A DNA stretch of 64,000 nt, from assembly GCF_051020765.1 (NCBI RefSeq), contig NC_134932.1, positions 11,346,001 to 11,410,000 on the forward strand, given 5' to 3'. Below the pieces are notes generated by a model. It was not told where the DNA came from. It saw nothing but the letters and a program-made list of their open reading frames with translations, and did not search any database. The DNA is from Lasioglossum baleicum (Eukaryota > Arthropoda > Insecta > Hymenoptera > Halictidae). Positions 13,983-25,737 of the stretch are shown here, in pieces. The number at the start of each line of letters is the position of its first letter. The first letter of the stretch is position 1. The position numbers were made by a program, and so were the translations under genes.

Positions 13983-14445
13983 CAGTGACTCTCACTAATA
14001 TTCGGACGCTCTCAAAAAAGCAATAACATTCAAAATTGGACTATACGATTCGAACTTTTTTGGGAAGCTAGAGCAATTAGTTTACTACAGGATATGAAGA
14101 GAAATTTTTTCGAAAATTTCAATTCGTCGGAATTGTATACAAAGTACTAAATGTTGCGTTCTACAACTTTTTAATGTGTGCCTATATTGAAAATTTAAAA
14201 AATACGTTTTGTAGGACTGTGCCAATTGTATGCACTGTGAAAGTTTCATCGAAATCGGTTGATGCGGGAAAAAACGACAGCCATTGAAAACTGTAAGAAT
14301 TCTTACAAAAAAATTTAGAGAAAATTTCTTTTCACATCCTATAGTAAACTAATTGCTCTAGCTTCCCAAAAAAGTTCAAATCGTATAGTACATTATTAAA
14401 AATGTTGTCTTTTTTAGAGCGTCCGAATATTAATTCGAGTAACTT
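13983..14445. mobile_element. Tc1/mariner-like MITE with long inverted repeats
   Basis: The left end CAGTGACTCTCACTAATATT follows a TA (13981-13982); the right end, ending AATTCGAGTAACTT, precedes a TA (14446-14447). The arms, including ATTCGGACGCTCT and GCTAGAGCAATTAGTTTACTA, are inverted copies over about 130-140 bp. TA duplication and CAGT-type termini are the Tc1/mariner signature. The middle (TTTGTAGGACTGTGCCAATT and neighbours) has no transposase and matches the interior of the element at 43529-44087, so both belong to one family. Confidence 0.82.
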
Positions 14446-14543
14446 TATATGTGAAAAGGAAAAGTTGTTCAAAATGTCGAAATCTATAACATATTTAAAT
14501 TTCATCGAAATCGGAGAGGAGTGCCTCTTTCTAAATAATTACC
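14446..14543. mobile_element. Solitary arm of the foldback MITE family
   Basis: These bases match the right arm of the element at 21908-22853, from TATGTGAAAAGG through TTCATCGAAATCGGAGA to the terminus CTAAATAATTACC. The left arm is absent, and the Tc1-like MITE ends exactly where the arm begins. The Tc1-like insertion probably landed in, or a deletion removed, the other half of a foldback copy. Confidence 0.7.
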
Positions 14544-14686
14544 ATATTTTACATGGATAACATATAATATATAATTTTTCACTTCATTATACAATTATTA
14601 GTAAAATAAATCGATGCACTGCATAATAAGTGAAATTGACTGCAGTCAATTTTGAAATATTCCTGAGAGTACGACGTACCGATGTC

Positions 14687-14700
14687 GGGGGGGGGGGGGG
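14687..14700. repeat. Homopolymer of 14 G
   Basis: Fourteen G in a row, shortly after the foldback arm at 14543. Other long G runs are at 1939-1950 and 15894-15906. Confidence 0.93.
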
Positions 14701-15139
14701 TAACATCATTCGAAATTCTCTGTAGAATCGGCTTCGAACAGCCAGATAAAGACCGGGACTATGTGACGAAAGTTCCCGATAGAGTTTCTACAGAGAGCCC
14801 CGCGCGCCGTACAGAAGTTCTCGGCTTCCTGAGTCGGGCCACCGGTTTTCCGGGGCGGCTCGGTTGCGAAAAGTTTCGCGAGAGACGTTCCCGGTCGGTG
14901 AACCGGTCTTATATTTTCGCGCGGTACGGGGAATTGAAACCTCAAACATTGTCCGGCCGTGTAGGATCGCACGGTAGGGCTTTAGATTGGATGTCATTCC
15001 GGCGGCTGTTCCCGCGGATTCGCATTTATTATCAGCGATTTAACTACTTCAACATCGCCATCGCCGGCAACGCCATAAATATCAGCTACCGTAGTCCCGG
15101 AGAACGATCGTTGTTGCGATAGGGATGCACTAGATCGCG

Positions 15140-15610
15140 GTTGCACGACTCAACGAAGAGAGCGAGCGGGAGAAAGACAGACGGAGAGAAAGATAGAGAT
15201 AGAGGGACGGAGAATCGAGTGAAAGGGAGCTAGAGAATCGAGAGGGAGTGAGAAAGAGAGGAGAGCACAATGAAAAGATAGGTGGGAGTGAGGCAGACGG
15301 AGAAAGAGGGTACATAGAGGGATCGTGAGAGGAGGGATGAAGCCGGCCAAGGGGAGGGGGTTGAAAGCAGGGGGTGGGCTTCGAACAAAGGTGGAACAAA
15401 GAGCCAGAGAGCGAGCCAGCCCCAGTCGAAATAGGATGGCAGACACACGAGTACAGAGAGTTGTCTCTCTCTCTCTCCTGGTGGTGTACGCTAGAGGCAG
15501 GCGGCGGCGGCGGCAACGACGGTGGCGGTGGCGGTGGCTATACTTATATCTATGGGCGGTGGTGCATGGTGTGCCATGATGGCAGTAACTCCGGAATCCC
15601 TGGGCTTAAA
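15140..15610. promoter_or_regulatory. Candidate Polycomb/Trithorax response element
   Basis: A long purine-rich stretch with many GAGAG words (15155-15320) is followed by TCTCTCTCTC (15463-15477), a GGCGGC/GGTGGC run (15498-15540), and then TGTGCCATGATGGCAGT (15568-15586), where GCCAT and ATGGC form an inverted pair of Pho/YY1 core sites. GAGA factor and Pho sites together characterise Drosophila PREs, several of which lie in the bithorax complex. Both motif types are simple and the assignment is speculative. Confidence 0.3.
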
Positions 15611-15893
15611 CTCACCTCGCACTGAGGATCAGTGGGGAAACTTCCCGTACCGCGGCTTAAAGGCTTCGTGGTTGCTGCTCCCTTGCTTTCCCCGGGCCGA
15701 GAGCAACTTTTCGCCATGTTAATGGGCACAATATGATCATACGTGAAGCGTTTGCGTATTTATACACGGACGACCTCCTCTCTGACTAACCGACTGTTCC
15801 TACCGTCTTTGGGTCTTTCGAGATCTCGGCTAAATTAGGCCATTTTCTTCTATTTTTGTCACGTGTTCATTCGAATGGGGTTTTCATTTGTCT

Positions 15894-15906
15894 GGGGGGG
15901 GGGGGG
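15894..15906. repeat. Homopolymer of 13 G
   Basis: Thirteen consecutive G bases between a T-rich stretch and TAGTTCTC. Confidence 0.93.
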
Positions 15907-18900
15907 TAGTTCTCTACCTCCAGAGGTAGCTTTCTTATCTTCTGATGCTGTTCTTCGTCAACCGTAAACTCCCCAAATTCTCAGAATATCAAGTACAGCG
16001 CACAATTCACTTCCCATAGACTTCAGCGAAGTAAGAAGACCAAACAATGGCGCAACATTTCACATTTATTTCGGGCACGCGAGATCGCGCCGAATTTGCG
16101 AACACCCTTATAATACGAAATCTCGGTCGTACGTTCCCGACAGGGTATTTAAGGTCGAAAGAATAGCGTCTCGGGCAAGCTGCTCGCCGAAGGGGGTACA
16201 ATCCAGCCCGCGATCGCGTATATTTTAGTGAATTCCTTTTTGCCGTTAGAGAAAGAGAGGGACAGAACGATCCGTTTTATGCGCGTCTGAAAAGTTACGG
16301 AACTATTCAAGCCGGGTTACGGGTGTAGGAGATATTGCCGGATGGAAGTTGCACGTACGCGTGCGAGCGCGAATTCGACGGAAGAAGGAGCAGTAGAAGA
16401 AGAGAAGAAGAATTCGAAGTAGACGAAGAAGAAGTAAGAGGTCGAGGAACAAGTGGTCCCCGAAGTTCGTCGTCGAAGTATAAAAGTGTAGTTTGCCGTT
16501 CGTCGAGGTTCGTCTCGGTGAAAATTCGGCGCGCGACCCTCGCCCGAGTTTTCCCGGTTTCCACTTTTGCTTTTCCGGTGTTTACTCTGTCGCGCTTTAT
16601 GGCAGTGACTCTATGGTCCTTCTGCTATAGTCTGGCACGCGGGGTCGCGCATCCTCCCACGCTCCCGGAGTCTCTCTCTCTCTCTCTCTCTTTCTCTCTC
16701 GGTGGCTGCGCAAAACCAAGAGAAGAGAGAGGAGAGATCCACGATCGCTAATAAAGACATTAATATTGACTGGCGTGTATATCTCGATGTGCCGGAAGGG
16801 CAGACGCGATTCGACTTTCGGATAACACTTGGGGGAATAGAATGCTCGGTCACGACAGGAATAACATTTAAGAATAAAAGATGAGACCACAATGAAACTG
16901 CCTATTGCTTATTCATAAGGTGCACGGGAACGGGGTATTGGTATCGTACCGGTTTTATACGCCGGAACGCGTACATAACGAATCGGACCGAGAGCGCGCG
17001 CTTCTCTCTCCGCGAGCTTGTGTGCGATCTCCGCTCGTTCTGCTCGCCGCGCCGCGCTGTTTCGCTCGCTCGGGCACCGGGAAAAAAATCAAATCGAATT
17101 CAAAATTGAACGGCTCGGCTCCGACGGACCCCAGCCGTGTTCTCGATATTTTCATTCCGGAGCGAACTTTTCGTTCTCCAAGCTCTCGCGCCTGTCTATA
17201 CCGATGCGGGACTCGCGAACCCTCGCGAAATGCGCCCGCGAAATAGGTTCGTTCCGCAACTCGTTCATCTCCGCGATTTTTCCTTGTCGTTAGGCGGGAC
17301 CGATATTTATCTCCGACCCCGTTTTCAAACAATTTCTCTGTTTTACATTCTTGCAACTCGTTCCCTTTAATGGATTTTTAATTTGTTCAGGGGGTCGTTC
17401 AATGGAGATTTCCTCTAAAGATGCTTAAACTCCTTTTTAATATTTCTTACAACGAAAATATAGCGTACACGCCACTAAAAAAAATTCGTAATTTACATAC
17501 ATTTTATGAAATGCATAATTAACAATTCTGTAACCAAATTGCCAAAAATTTCACAAGTACACGTGTTCTTTTCACCGATCGTGTATCTTCACTTTCCACC
17601 GCAGCTCCCATCCAGTGCCAACATGCTTCCACCGTACATCCATCAATTACGTTAATTAGTTTTAATAAATTCCGTTTGCGGATTCCATTCGGTCCGGCCG
17701 TACAATGTCGAACACGCGGCGTGGCTCCGGGGCAAAAAGCGGTGGTTTACGATGGAAAATGAATGCGTCCGGTTAAGGAAGCGCGCGGCAGCGTTAATCC
17801 AATTTACTCGGAGGCTAATTATCGATGATAATTTACTGGTTGGGTTTCGGGGCCGCAATTAACGGCGTCCGGGTCACGAGAATGATGTGTTCGGGCTGTG
17901 TGCTGTCCGATTCGGTGAAAGCTGGTCGAGGAGACGGTTTCGGAGTTCGAAGATTTCCTCCCGAAAACGAGCGGCAGATGTCGGATGGGGGCCGACTCCA
18001 TTGGAAAAACAGGTTCCATGGGGGATTCGGGCTGGACGTCCCATAATGGTCCCACCCCTAGGACGTGTTACCGTTACAAAAAGGGCGAAAGAGAGAGAGA
18101 GAGAGAGATTCCGGGCGGCGTGCAGTCGAGAAACGAATGGTCGAATATCAGGTTACTCGTGTACCGGCGGTCCGGTAACAACCTCCCACATCCGTAACAA
18201 TTCCCCTGATTACTTCCCCACCGGCTTACAATTTGCCAATTTACTCGGAAAACTCGTAAAGCATCGACGCCTGCCATCGCGGCTTGCTCGCTCGCGCGCC
18301 CGCGCGTGCAACTCGATGCACCGCGCACACCGGGTCCACGCACATATGCACCAGCAACGGCCTCCGCGTTTCACATTTATCTTTTCCCGCTTTTTCCCTT
18401 CGCCCGTTTATTTCGGCCCGCGATTCCGCTCACGGACCAGCCCCGAATGACGCACAATGGTCCTTTTGTGCCACTCGCCGTCTGACGGATATCTGCCCCG
18501 GCTCTCCGAAAATTTGATTCGTCCGTGATTCGAAACGGCCGCGCATTTTTCACTTGTTACGCGAGATTGCGACTCGCGAATCGACGGACGCGGTTGCTCA
18601 ATTCCGCCGGCCGTTCTCTATGGAGATACTGGGAAACGCGTTCCCGATTCACTCCGCGGAGATTGTTTATGGGGGTGGACGGTTTCGTGGAACGGTTCGC
18701 CGAGACACCGAGAAGACACTCGTTTTATCTCGTTAACTGCACTTCTTGATCCACGATCTTTTAATTTCTGAATTTATTATTTCAGACTCTTTCCAAACAA
18801 CTATCTAAAGTTCTCACGAAACCATTGAAGAACCACCGACAGGGAAACGTGACTCTTTCCTCGACTCTCCAAGAAAATCGTTCCTAGAATCCTCTTCAGA

Positions 18901-20439
18901 GTTTCTATCGTAGAGAGGGAACAGCCGCCTTCTCGAGATAGCAGGGGCGATTGACACTATCGCGGCGAGCCGATTGCGGAGGATCGAATTAGCCCTCTTC
19001 AGCAAGTTGCATTACGGTGGCGACGCAACCCCCCGGCGTTTGTTTGTCATCCGTGTTATAACTTCGTTTGCCAGCCATTGATTACGGGACTGGGTACACG
19101 GTGCCTTATCTTCCCCTTACACGCCTGGGGATCAGGCTCCCTTCCTCCCGGGCCTTTAAATGTCTCGTACATCCCCGAAATTAATATCTGTTGGCCCAAT
19201 ACCATTCGCTCTCTCCCTCGATTCTCTCTCGCGCACTCGCTCCTTGCGGAATTACTTACGCACGGCTTTATTAGACAGAACGTTCCGAATGATTTCGCCG
19301 ATTACTTCTTCCCAGCTTTCTTCTGCCGGCAGAAAACGAGCTTCTAGGATAGCTCACTCTCTCTCTCTTCCTCGCTCTCACTCGTGCACTCTCTCCCTCG
19401 GTGTCCATCGAGCAGCTTTTTCGCCTGCCGTCTGGCTCCCGGCCAGTCGGATCGTCTCTCTCGCGGTTACAGGATCGTCGGCGATCATTAGGCGATACTT
19501 TGTTGAACCGCAGGCGGTTCTTTGGGGATCCGATGATCCCTTTTTAGGGGGAGCAAGTTTGTAAATTTGCGGCCGGTGAATACATAAGTCGATAAAGCGA
19601 TCTAGACCGCGGGATATGCTCGATTTCGCAGTCAAACACCGGCTTGCGGTGTGGTTGCCTTTTTTTCACGTGGAAGATCACGCAACGATGCCCGTGAAAT
19701 TGCTCCGGTCACTATTCCGCACTTATCAGATGTTGTCGCTTCGCCGTCCTGCGCAAAACAGCGACAAAATGGCGCTCTGTGTGGCTCTGACCACCCGGGA
19801 TCGCAAAAGGAAGACGTTAGATTCTTCTCGGGAGCAATTATATGTTACATTAATATATAATATGTTGCTAAAAATTTCAATGATGGACGTTCAGAACACG
19901 CAGAGCAGAACGAGATAATATTTTTCAATTGTCTTCAAAAAGTTGACCTATCCTGTTCTCCAAAAGCATCGTCTGAATAGTTCAAAATTCAGATTGTCTC
20001 TAAATCGTGCGATAACCAACCCAGTGTTTTACTCTGATCGTTGGTGAATTTTTGCTTGGCTGTTCGGACTACCGTGCAACGCGTCACAGAATCGCAGGGA
20101 GTTCGCGATCGACGACGGCCGGCTTCTCGATGCTTGTTTTGCCAGCTAATTATACGATCGCCAGGAGATACCGAGGACGTGAGCTCCCGGGAGCGACGGT
20201 GCCGCGAGAAAACGTGCAAAAGGTAGTCTGGCCGGCAAATTGCATCCGAAAAAGTCGTCTGCAGCCGCCGCCTGGCCGCGCAAGTAGGCATTTTCGGTAC
20301 TGGAGGTAATTTTTTAACACGCGTTGCATGCTTAGCAACGACGGCGCGGCGCGGCGCGCGGCGATATTCGGCTCACGGATGATGCGACGATGATGATGAT
20401 CCGCCATCTCACCGCAACTTGGGAGGTCCGCTCTTGATA

Positions 20440-20870
20440 TCCCCCTCCGCTCTTGATCCCCTCGGCTGGCCTTCCACCCATTTCTTCTTCGTACACGCTT
20501 CACTCTTTCACCCTGGCCCCTCCTCGTCCCTCTTCGTCGTGTTCTTGCCCTCCTCTACCTGGGCCTGCACGCTCTCTTGCTCTCTACCTCCCTCCAATTC
20601 GTTCTCGTTCTCTTTCTCCTTCGTTCTCTCGATCCTCCCTGGCCGTCTCTAGATCCTTTACCTCTGCCTCCGATCTTCCATCCCTCTTTCTTGTTGCCGG
20701 TCGCCCTCCCTCCCTCCCTCGCTCGTTCTCATCTTGCCCGTGGCTCACCAATCCCTCTTCCTCCTCCTCTTTTATCTCTCCACCGTCTTCCTCCCGGCAG
20801 CTTCTTCTTCCTTCTCTCGGCCCCTTCGACGTCCCCGTTGTCTTCTCTTCCGCCCAGCTAAACGTCGATC
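20440..20870. repeat. Pyrimidine-biased strand stretch
   Basis: The + strand is mostly C and T for about 430 bp. It accounts for a 259-codon frame rich in Ser, Pro and Leu that shows no domain and is not considered a gene. Confidence 0.6.
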
Positions 20871-21907
20871 CTCTCCTGATCGGTCCCGGGCCCGAGACAT
20901 ATACCCATGGGAGCGTCGACAGGCTCCGATCATATTTTTTGCATCGGGATACGGGGGAAATAAGACCGTGCCGGGTCCGGGAACCGGCCAATTTCATCTC
21001 TTCCGCGACATACACGATCATGCTTTCTCTCTTACGCTGTCATCCAGCATCCGGGAACGCGCGACTATGCGACGACTACCATCGACGATCTTATCGCGAT
21101 CCGGGACACGATTTTTCACTGAATTTCTGCAAATTACTTCGTTCCATAACCTTATTTTCTTTGTCTAATTACGAGTACACTCGTCGTGTAATTACATTCC
21201 TGCTGTTCGTCATTGATGTTTGCTCTTTTTAACTTCATCTTTCATTAGAATTTAGTACCAGCCGTAAACGTGAAACATTTTGTAACCCTGTATAATAAAG
21301 AACTAAGACTTTATTGGACATGATTATATTCACGTGCAATTTTGATGCAAGAGGCCACGTTCCAGAAAAATGAGATAGAAGACGCCAGTTAATTCCAACA
21401 CTGCTATACAGACGAAATTAGCCCCCGTTCACCTAACCGAGGGAAGAATTGAACGACGCGCCAAGAACGTGCCGTCTTTTCATAACTTTTCCGCTCGTCC
21501 AACAAGCCTCCCCTCGTGAGTCACGTACCTGCTAGCGAAATAACCTTCCAGCTATCACTTTCCCTATATTTCGTTTGTTTCCCATGGTGAACCGTTCACG
21601 CCCTTTGTCGCTTAGCCGACTGTTTCGCGCGATATTGTTCTAGCATGGAACATCTGGTCGTGCGAATAAAGACGCCTCCTGGATCGTGATCTCTGGACCT
21701 ACACAATGGAGGTCTCTGAAAAATTGGGTATTCTTTGAGTGTATGTTGCGAGAAGAGGGAGACGCGCGATTCGGGGAATTTCTTGACAATTGTCGTTTGA
21801 AGGGTGAGAGAACCATTGATGAGCTGGAGAGTTCTATTCAAAGTTACTTCAATCATTGGTAACCTGCAGAGGTTTATTCAATTTACTGGGGAATTGAGAA
21901 GAATCTT

Positions 21908-22853
21908 GGTAATTATTTAGAAAGAGGCACTCCTCTCCGATTTTGATGAAATATAACACTAAACCTACCGTGCACTAAAAGCGATTAAAATGTTTTAGCT
22001 TATAAAAATGACAAGGTTCTATTTATTTAGATTTTGTGCAATTTTTATCCGAATATGTGGTTGGCACAATTTCAAAAATTGTAAAAGGAAAAATATAAAA
22101 CCGGTTATTTGACCGGCAGAATCGATTATAATCGAAGCTTCAAAAATCGTTTCCAAAATAATCGATGTTTTGAGTAATCGATTTTTTTTAGAAATGTCTA
22201 AAAATGATAAAAAACGAAGATGAAAATTTTGTTGGACTCTTTTATTAAAGAAATAAAGTAATAATAATTATTAGACTGCGGATCTTTATGCATTTATAGC
22301 AAAATTGAGTATATGAAAATCGAAGAAGTTTACGTAGGACTTGTTTCGCGCATGTCGTTGCGCGTCAGCGAATGGTCGCGTGGTCGGCCGAGTACGAGTA
22401 GGGAATTAGCCAATGAACGAGTTCCGTTAGAATCATTATGCGCAATAGAATTGTCGCGTTTTAGGAACATTTATATAGTTACTTTTGATGCCAATTAGAT
22501 CTCTTTATACAGTCTCCACAGTAAACACTCCACGGTCTCCACGTACAGTCACACAATTTGCCATAAAAATCGATTATTTTATTAAATATTTATTTTATGA
22601 AAATAATCGATTAAAAATGGACATCCCTAACCAGCAGTGGTAGGTTTAGTGTTAAATATATACTGGATTTTGATATTTTGAACAACTTTTTCTTTTTCAC
22701 ATATAGGGGGGTCGAATTTGCGAATGTCTCGAAAGCTAAAAGCGAACCCCCTATAATATGTGAAAAGGAAAAAGTTGTTCAAAATGTGTAGCTGGATAAC
22801 ATATTTAAATTTCATCAAAATCGGAGAAGAGTGCCTCTTTCTAAATAATTACC
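21908..22853. mobile_element. Foldback MITE interrupted by a second element
   Basis: Outer termini are GGTAATTATTTAGAAAGAGG and its complement; the first 45 bases differ from the inverted right end at one position. A perfect 8-bp duplication AGAATCTT flanks it (21900-21907 and 22854-22861). With the nested insert (21956-22652) removed, the arms continue pairing through TTTTGAACAACTTTTT and CACATATAGGGGGG, leaving a near-palindrome of roughly 240 bp with a small central loop around 22720. An 8-bp TSD suggests hAT-type mobilisation, although the GGTAATTA terminus is not the usual hAT CAG start and the TSD does not fit nTnnnnAn. No coding capacity. Confidence 0.85.
21956..22652. mobile_element. 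Nested TIR element inside the foldback MITE
   Basis: ACACTAAACCTACC at 21956 is mirrored by GGTAGGTTTAGTGT ending at 22652. The host sequence AAATATA occurs at 21949-21955 and again at 22654-22660; as 8-mers (GAAATATA and TAAATATA) they differ at one base, compatible with a mutated 8-bp duplication. The interior is AT-rich with repeated ATCGATT/AATCGAT words and a piece TAGACTGCGGATCTTTATGC (near 22273) resembling the 201-bp MITE terminus. No transposase frame. It inserted after the outer element, which dates the two relative to each other. Confidence 0.72.
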
Positions 22854-22861
22854 AGAATCTT

Positions 22862-25737
22862 TTTCGAGTCAGTCTCTGTAGAACAGGCCCTTACTGGGCT
22901 TACAGTATAGACTCTACACTTCGAATTACGAATGTATCAAAAATCAACAGCTTCAAATATGTTCTTCAAACTTCGTTCTCGCATGTCTCCAGAGTAAAGG
23001 CACACAAAGACTATTTCTTCCCACAGCCGTAAGATCCATACTTCTAAATCAGTCCGGAAGAGTGGTGGCGCGAAGATTAAACAATGAAAAATTCACAAGA
23101 AAAGGAAGCATCCCCTTTAAAATCACTCAAAGTGTCCTCTTTTCCGCCGCAGCTCTGGAATTACCGAAGAGTCCCTCTTCATCTCAACTAAACTGCCTAA
23201 AACCATTCTCAATCTTCGACTACATAGTGAATTATTAAACATTTAATATAAATAGAATTAGCACTGAAAATGGGGGGGGGCACTAACGGTAGAATGAAGA
23301 GGGGGTTGATAGCTGGCAATACTAGCAGATAAATGAACGGGAGGGAAGGGGGTTCACGAGGCGGATCAAAATGGCTCAAAGGGCTGTCGAAAGAGGACTC
23401 CAGCCCTCGAAGAAGAAGAAGAAGACGAAGCAGCAGACGTTTGAGGGTGAGGGGAGAGGGGCAGGTAAAAAGAGGCCGAAAGAAAGGTATGTCGAAAGTC
23501 CTGGTAGGAGGGGGTCTCTGTCGGGGGGTAATCTTCGGGGACCAAGGGGGACTGGTCGAGGGGGCAAGGGAGGGTGGAAGAAATGGCGGGTCCGAGGTAA
23601 ACGCAACCGCTTGCATCGATAAACGTAACGTCGGTAATAACCGGCAATTTGCGAGAAGGACTTTTAGTTAGGCAGTACGCGTGCTTGGGTATTCCAGAAG
23701 ACGGGAGCGGCGAAAGGGGGGGAAGGGTGTACGAGAGGAGAGAAGGATGAACAGGGGGGTCGAGACGAGGGGACCAGAAGAGGAACAGGGAAGAGAAAAG
23801 GGAATGGTGTGGGTCGCACTCGGCCCTCGATGGGTTGGGAGTAATTGCTATGAGAAGGGGCTGCTCGCTCACGTCTTACCGGGGGATTTCGCGACGATAT
23901 TGCTGATATAAAACTGGTCGTCGCTGCCGGCGGGGGTGGGGGGCGTACCGGTGGACCCCGCTTCGGAAAATGGAGAGTAACGCCCGGAATCAGCGTTAAA
24001 CAACTTTTTCTTTATTAGCTTCCTTCCTTCCTTCCTTCCTCCTTTCCTTCCTGCGTCGCCGCCCTGAGAGCCGAATTATTGCCCTGTTTACCGGATTTTT
24101 TGAAAAACAAGAGACCCCGGGGCCGGGACACGTCGAGGAAAACGCATAGTGAATGGGGAACTGGAGACTCGGGATTTTTGTACGTCCACCTGGCGCCTCC
24201 GTTTCGTACCCTCCCAAAGAAACTTAATAATGCACGTTCAAGTCTTCAAGGAATAATTTTAATTTTGCACAAAAATCCGCTGTCTACTTATTTATATTTA
24301 CACAAATTCGTTAAGCTATTGCTGCAAGGAATGTAGGACCTACAATGTTCTTTCCAGGAAGATTCCTAAAGATTCTTCGTTTCATGTGTGTTCCACGGGT
24401 AGTGCGTTCCGACAGGTGTTTGGTTGGTTTGTGCGCGGCCGGATGCAAATGAGCGTAACGCAGTTCGCCTAAGAACGACGACGCGATGCAACGATCTCGA
24501 GGATCGGTCGACGATCTATACGCCGATCCAGGCCCCGGAGGGGGCACACGGAAAAAGGAACGAGACCGAGAACGCCTTGTTTGCTCCGGAGATAACGTAC
24601 CTGTACCGGCTATTATTCCGGTGAGCCCCGAACGTGTTTAGAGAGCCCACTGTCGGCGAGAAACGGCTAAAGATATCTTCATAACGACTTAATGTATTGG
24701 GCGTGGGGCAGCCTAATGACTACCTGCGCGTCGACCTTTATGCGCTAGTAGCACGTGCATGTTGCTATTATCAATCTATAAATGCACCGATCGTCCTTGG
24801 CGGATCCTGCCGCGTCGACACAAAATTGTAGATAAGCCTGTAAACGCGCGAGATGCGCGTAGCAGCATTTTTATTTTATTTTTTCCCCCCTCCCTCTACC
24901 TTCTTTTTTTTCTATCTACATCGTTCGAGTATATTATACAAGTCTTGCTGGTCCCTTTTTTAACTGAACTTCGAGCGTTGTTGCTTTTTTCTTTCTTCGG
25001 CTCTTCGCGAACGATCAACCATGTTGCAACATGGCGGCCTGCGCCTGCCTCGATGAAGTTCGCCTTCGAACAAGCGTTATCTTCGTAATCGATCTCGCAG
25101 AGTGCTGAAGCAGGAAAAAAGATATAATTGGAACGAACAGTGCTATTAGAGGCTATTCGGCGCGATTCAGTGTCGGCGCGCAGATTCGGTGAATTGGCTC
25201 CGGCCGCCCGAGAGAGTGAAAAGTGCAGGTGAACGGTTGCACGATGCACTCTAAGTAGATTTGAAATTGTTTTATATCGTTTTCTGCTGTTCTTAACCTG
25301 CTCGCCCGAAGTTGTACTGCTTTTTCTCGAGACGCTAGACTATTTTTAAACGGTCGTCTCCCTTGCCAAGTTGTTCTCAAGGATACGGCTCAAGCTTTAT
25401 GCCGAGTTTATGCTGATAATTTTATAATAACCGTCTCTCGATAGGGAAATCTGTAAACTGAATTTCAAACGGATGCAAGTATTATTGGAAATTATAGTTC
25501 GTACGCTGGTTCTCCCATCAACGAGTTCGTCATTAGACCTTGGAAAATTGACGTACTCGACGATTTCATCGCATCTTTCTTACATACCAATCTTCTACGC
25601 ATTTTTAAGCGGCTTCGAGATTAAATCCTCTTACGATCCTAATGTAAATAGGTAATTATTTAAACGAACTGCTAGAAAATACATATAATCGAGTATGATA
25701 GAAGTACTCCTGAATCATAATGTACGACGATTCAAAC
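22862..25737. other. Intron block without genes
   Basis: A homopurine-biased stretch covers about 23330-23800 (many GGAGGG and GAAGAAG words), with an 8-G run at 23273-23280. A CCTT repeat lies at 24021-24050 next to a pyrimidine patch, and an oligo-T/C patch at 24868-24915. The remainder is unique. No gene recognised. Confidence 0.5.
23330..23800. repeat. Purine-biased strand stretch
   Basis: The + strand is dominated by G and A over about 470 bp, with GGAGGG, GAAGAAGAAG and GGGGGA words, and with interruptions near 23390 and 23600-23690. Such tracts can form triplex structures and bind GAGA-type factors. Open frames here on both strands are composition artefacts. Confidence 0.6.

Larger units (their letters stand above)
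14544..21899. other. Intron block without genes
   Basis: It contains two long G runs (14 G at 14687-14700; 13 G at 15894-15906), the GAGA/Pho-rich stretch 15140-15610, (CT)n at 16671-16700, (GA)n at 18088-18109, a CT-rich patch at 19350-19400 and a strongly pyrimidine-biased stretch at 20440-20870. An AT-rich island with TTACGTTAATTAG lies at 17635-17665. No protein-like frame or RNA gene recognised. Confidence 0.55.

Noticed and set aside
16702..16884. 60-codon frame with a balanced amino-acid composition
   Set aside because: Short, unrecognised, no splice signals of quality at its edges; not enough to call an exon.
20453..21232. 259-codon open frame, + strand
   Set aside because: Very rich in Ser/Pro/Leu because the DNA is a pyrimidine tract; no domain, no splice context, overlapping long frames on both strands.
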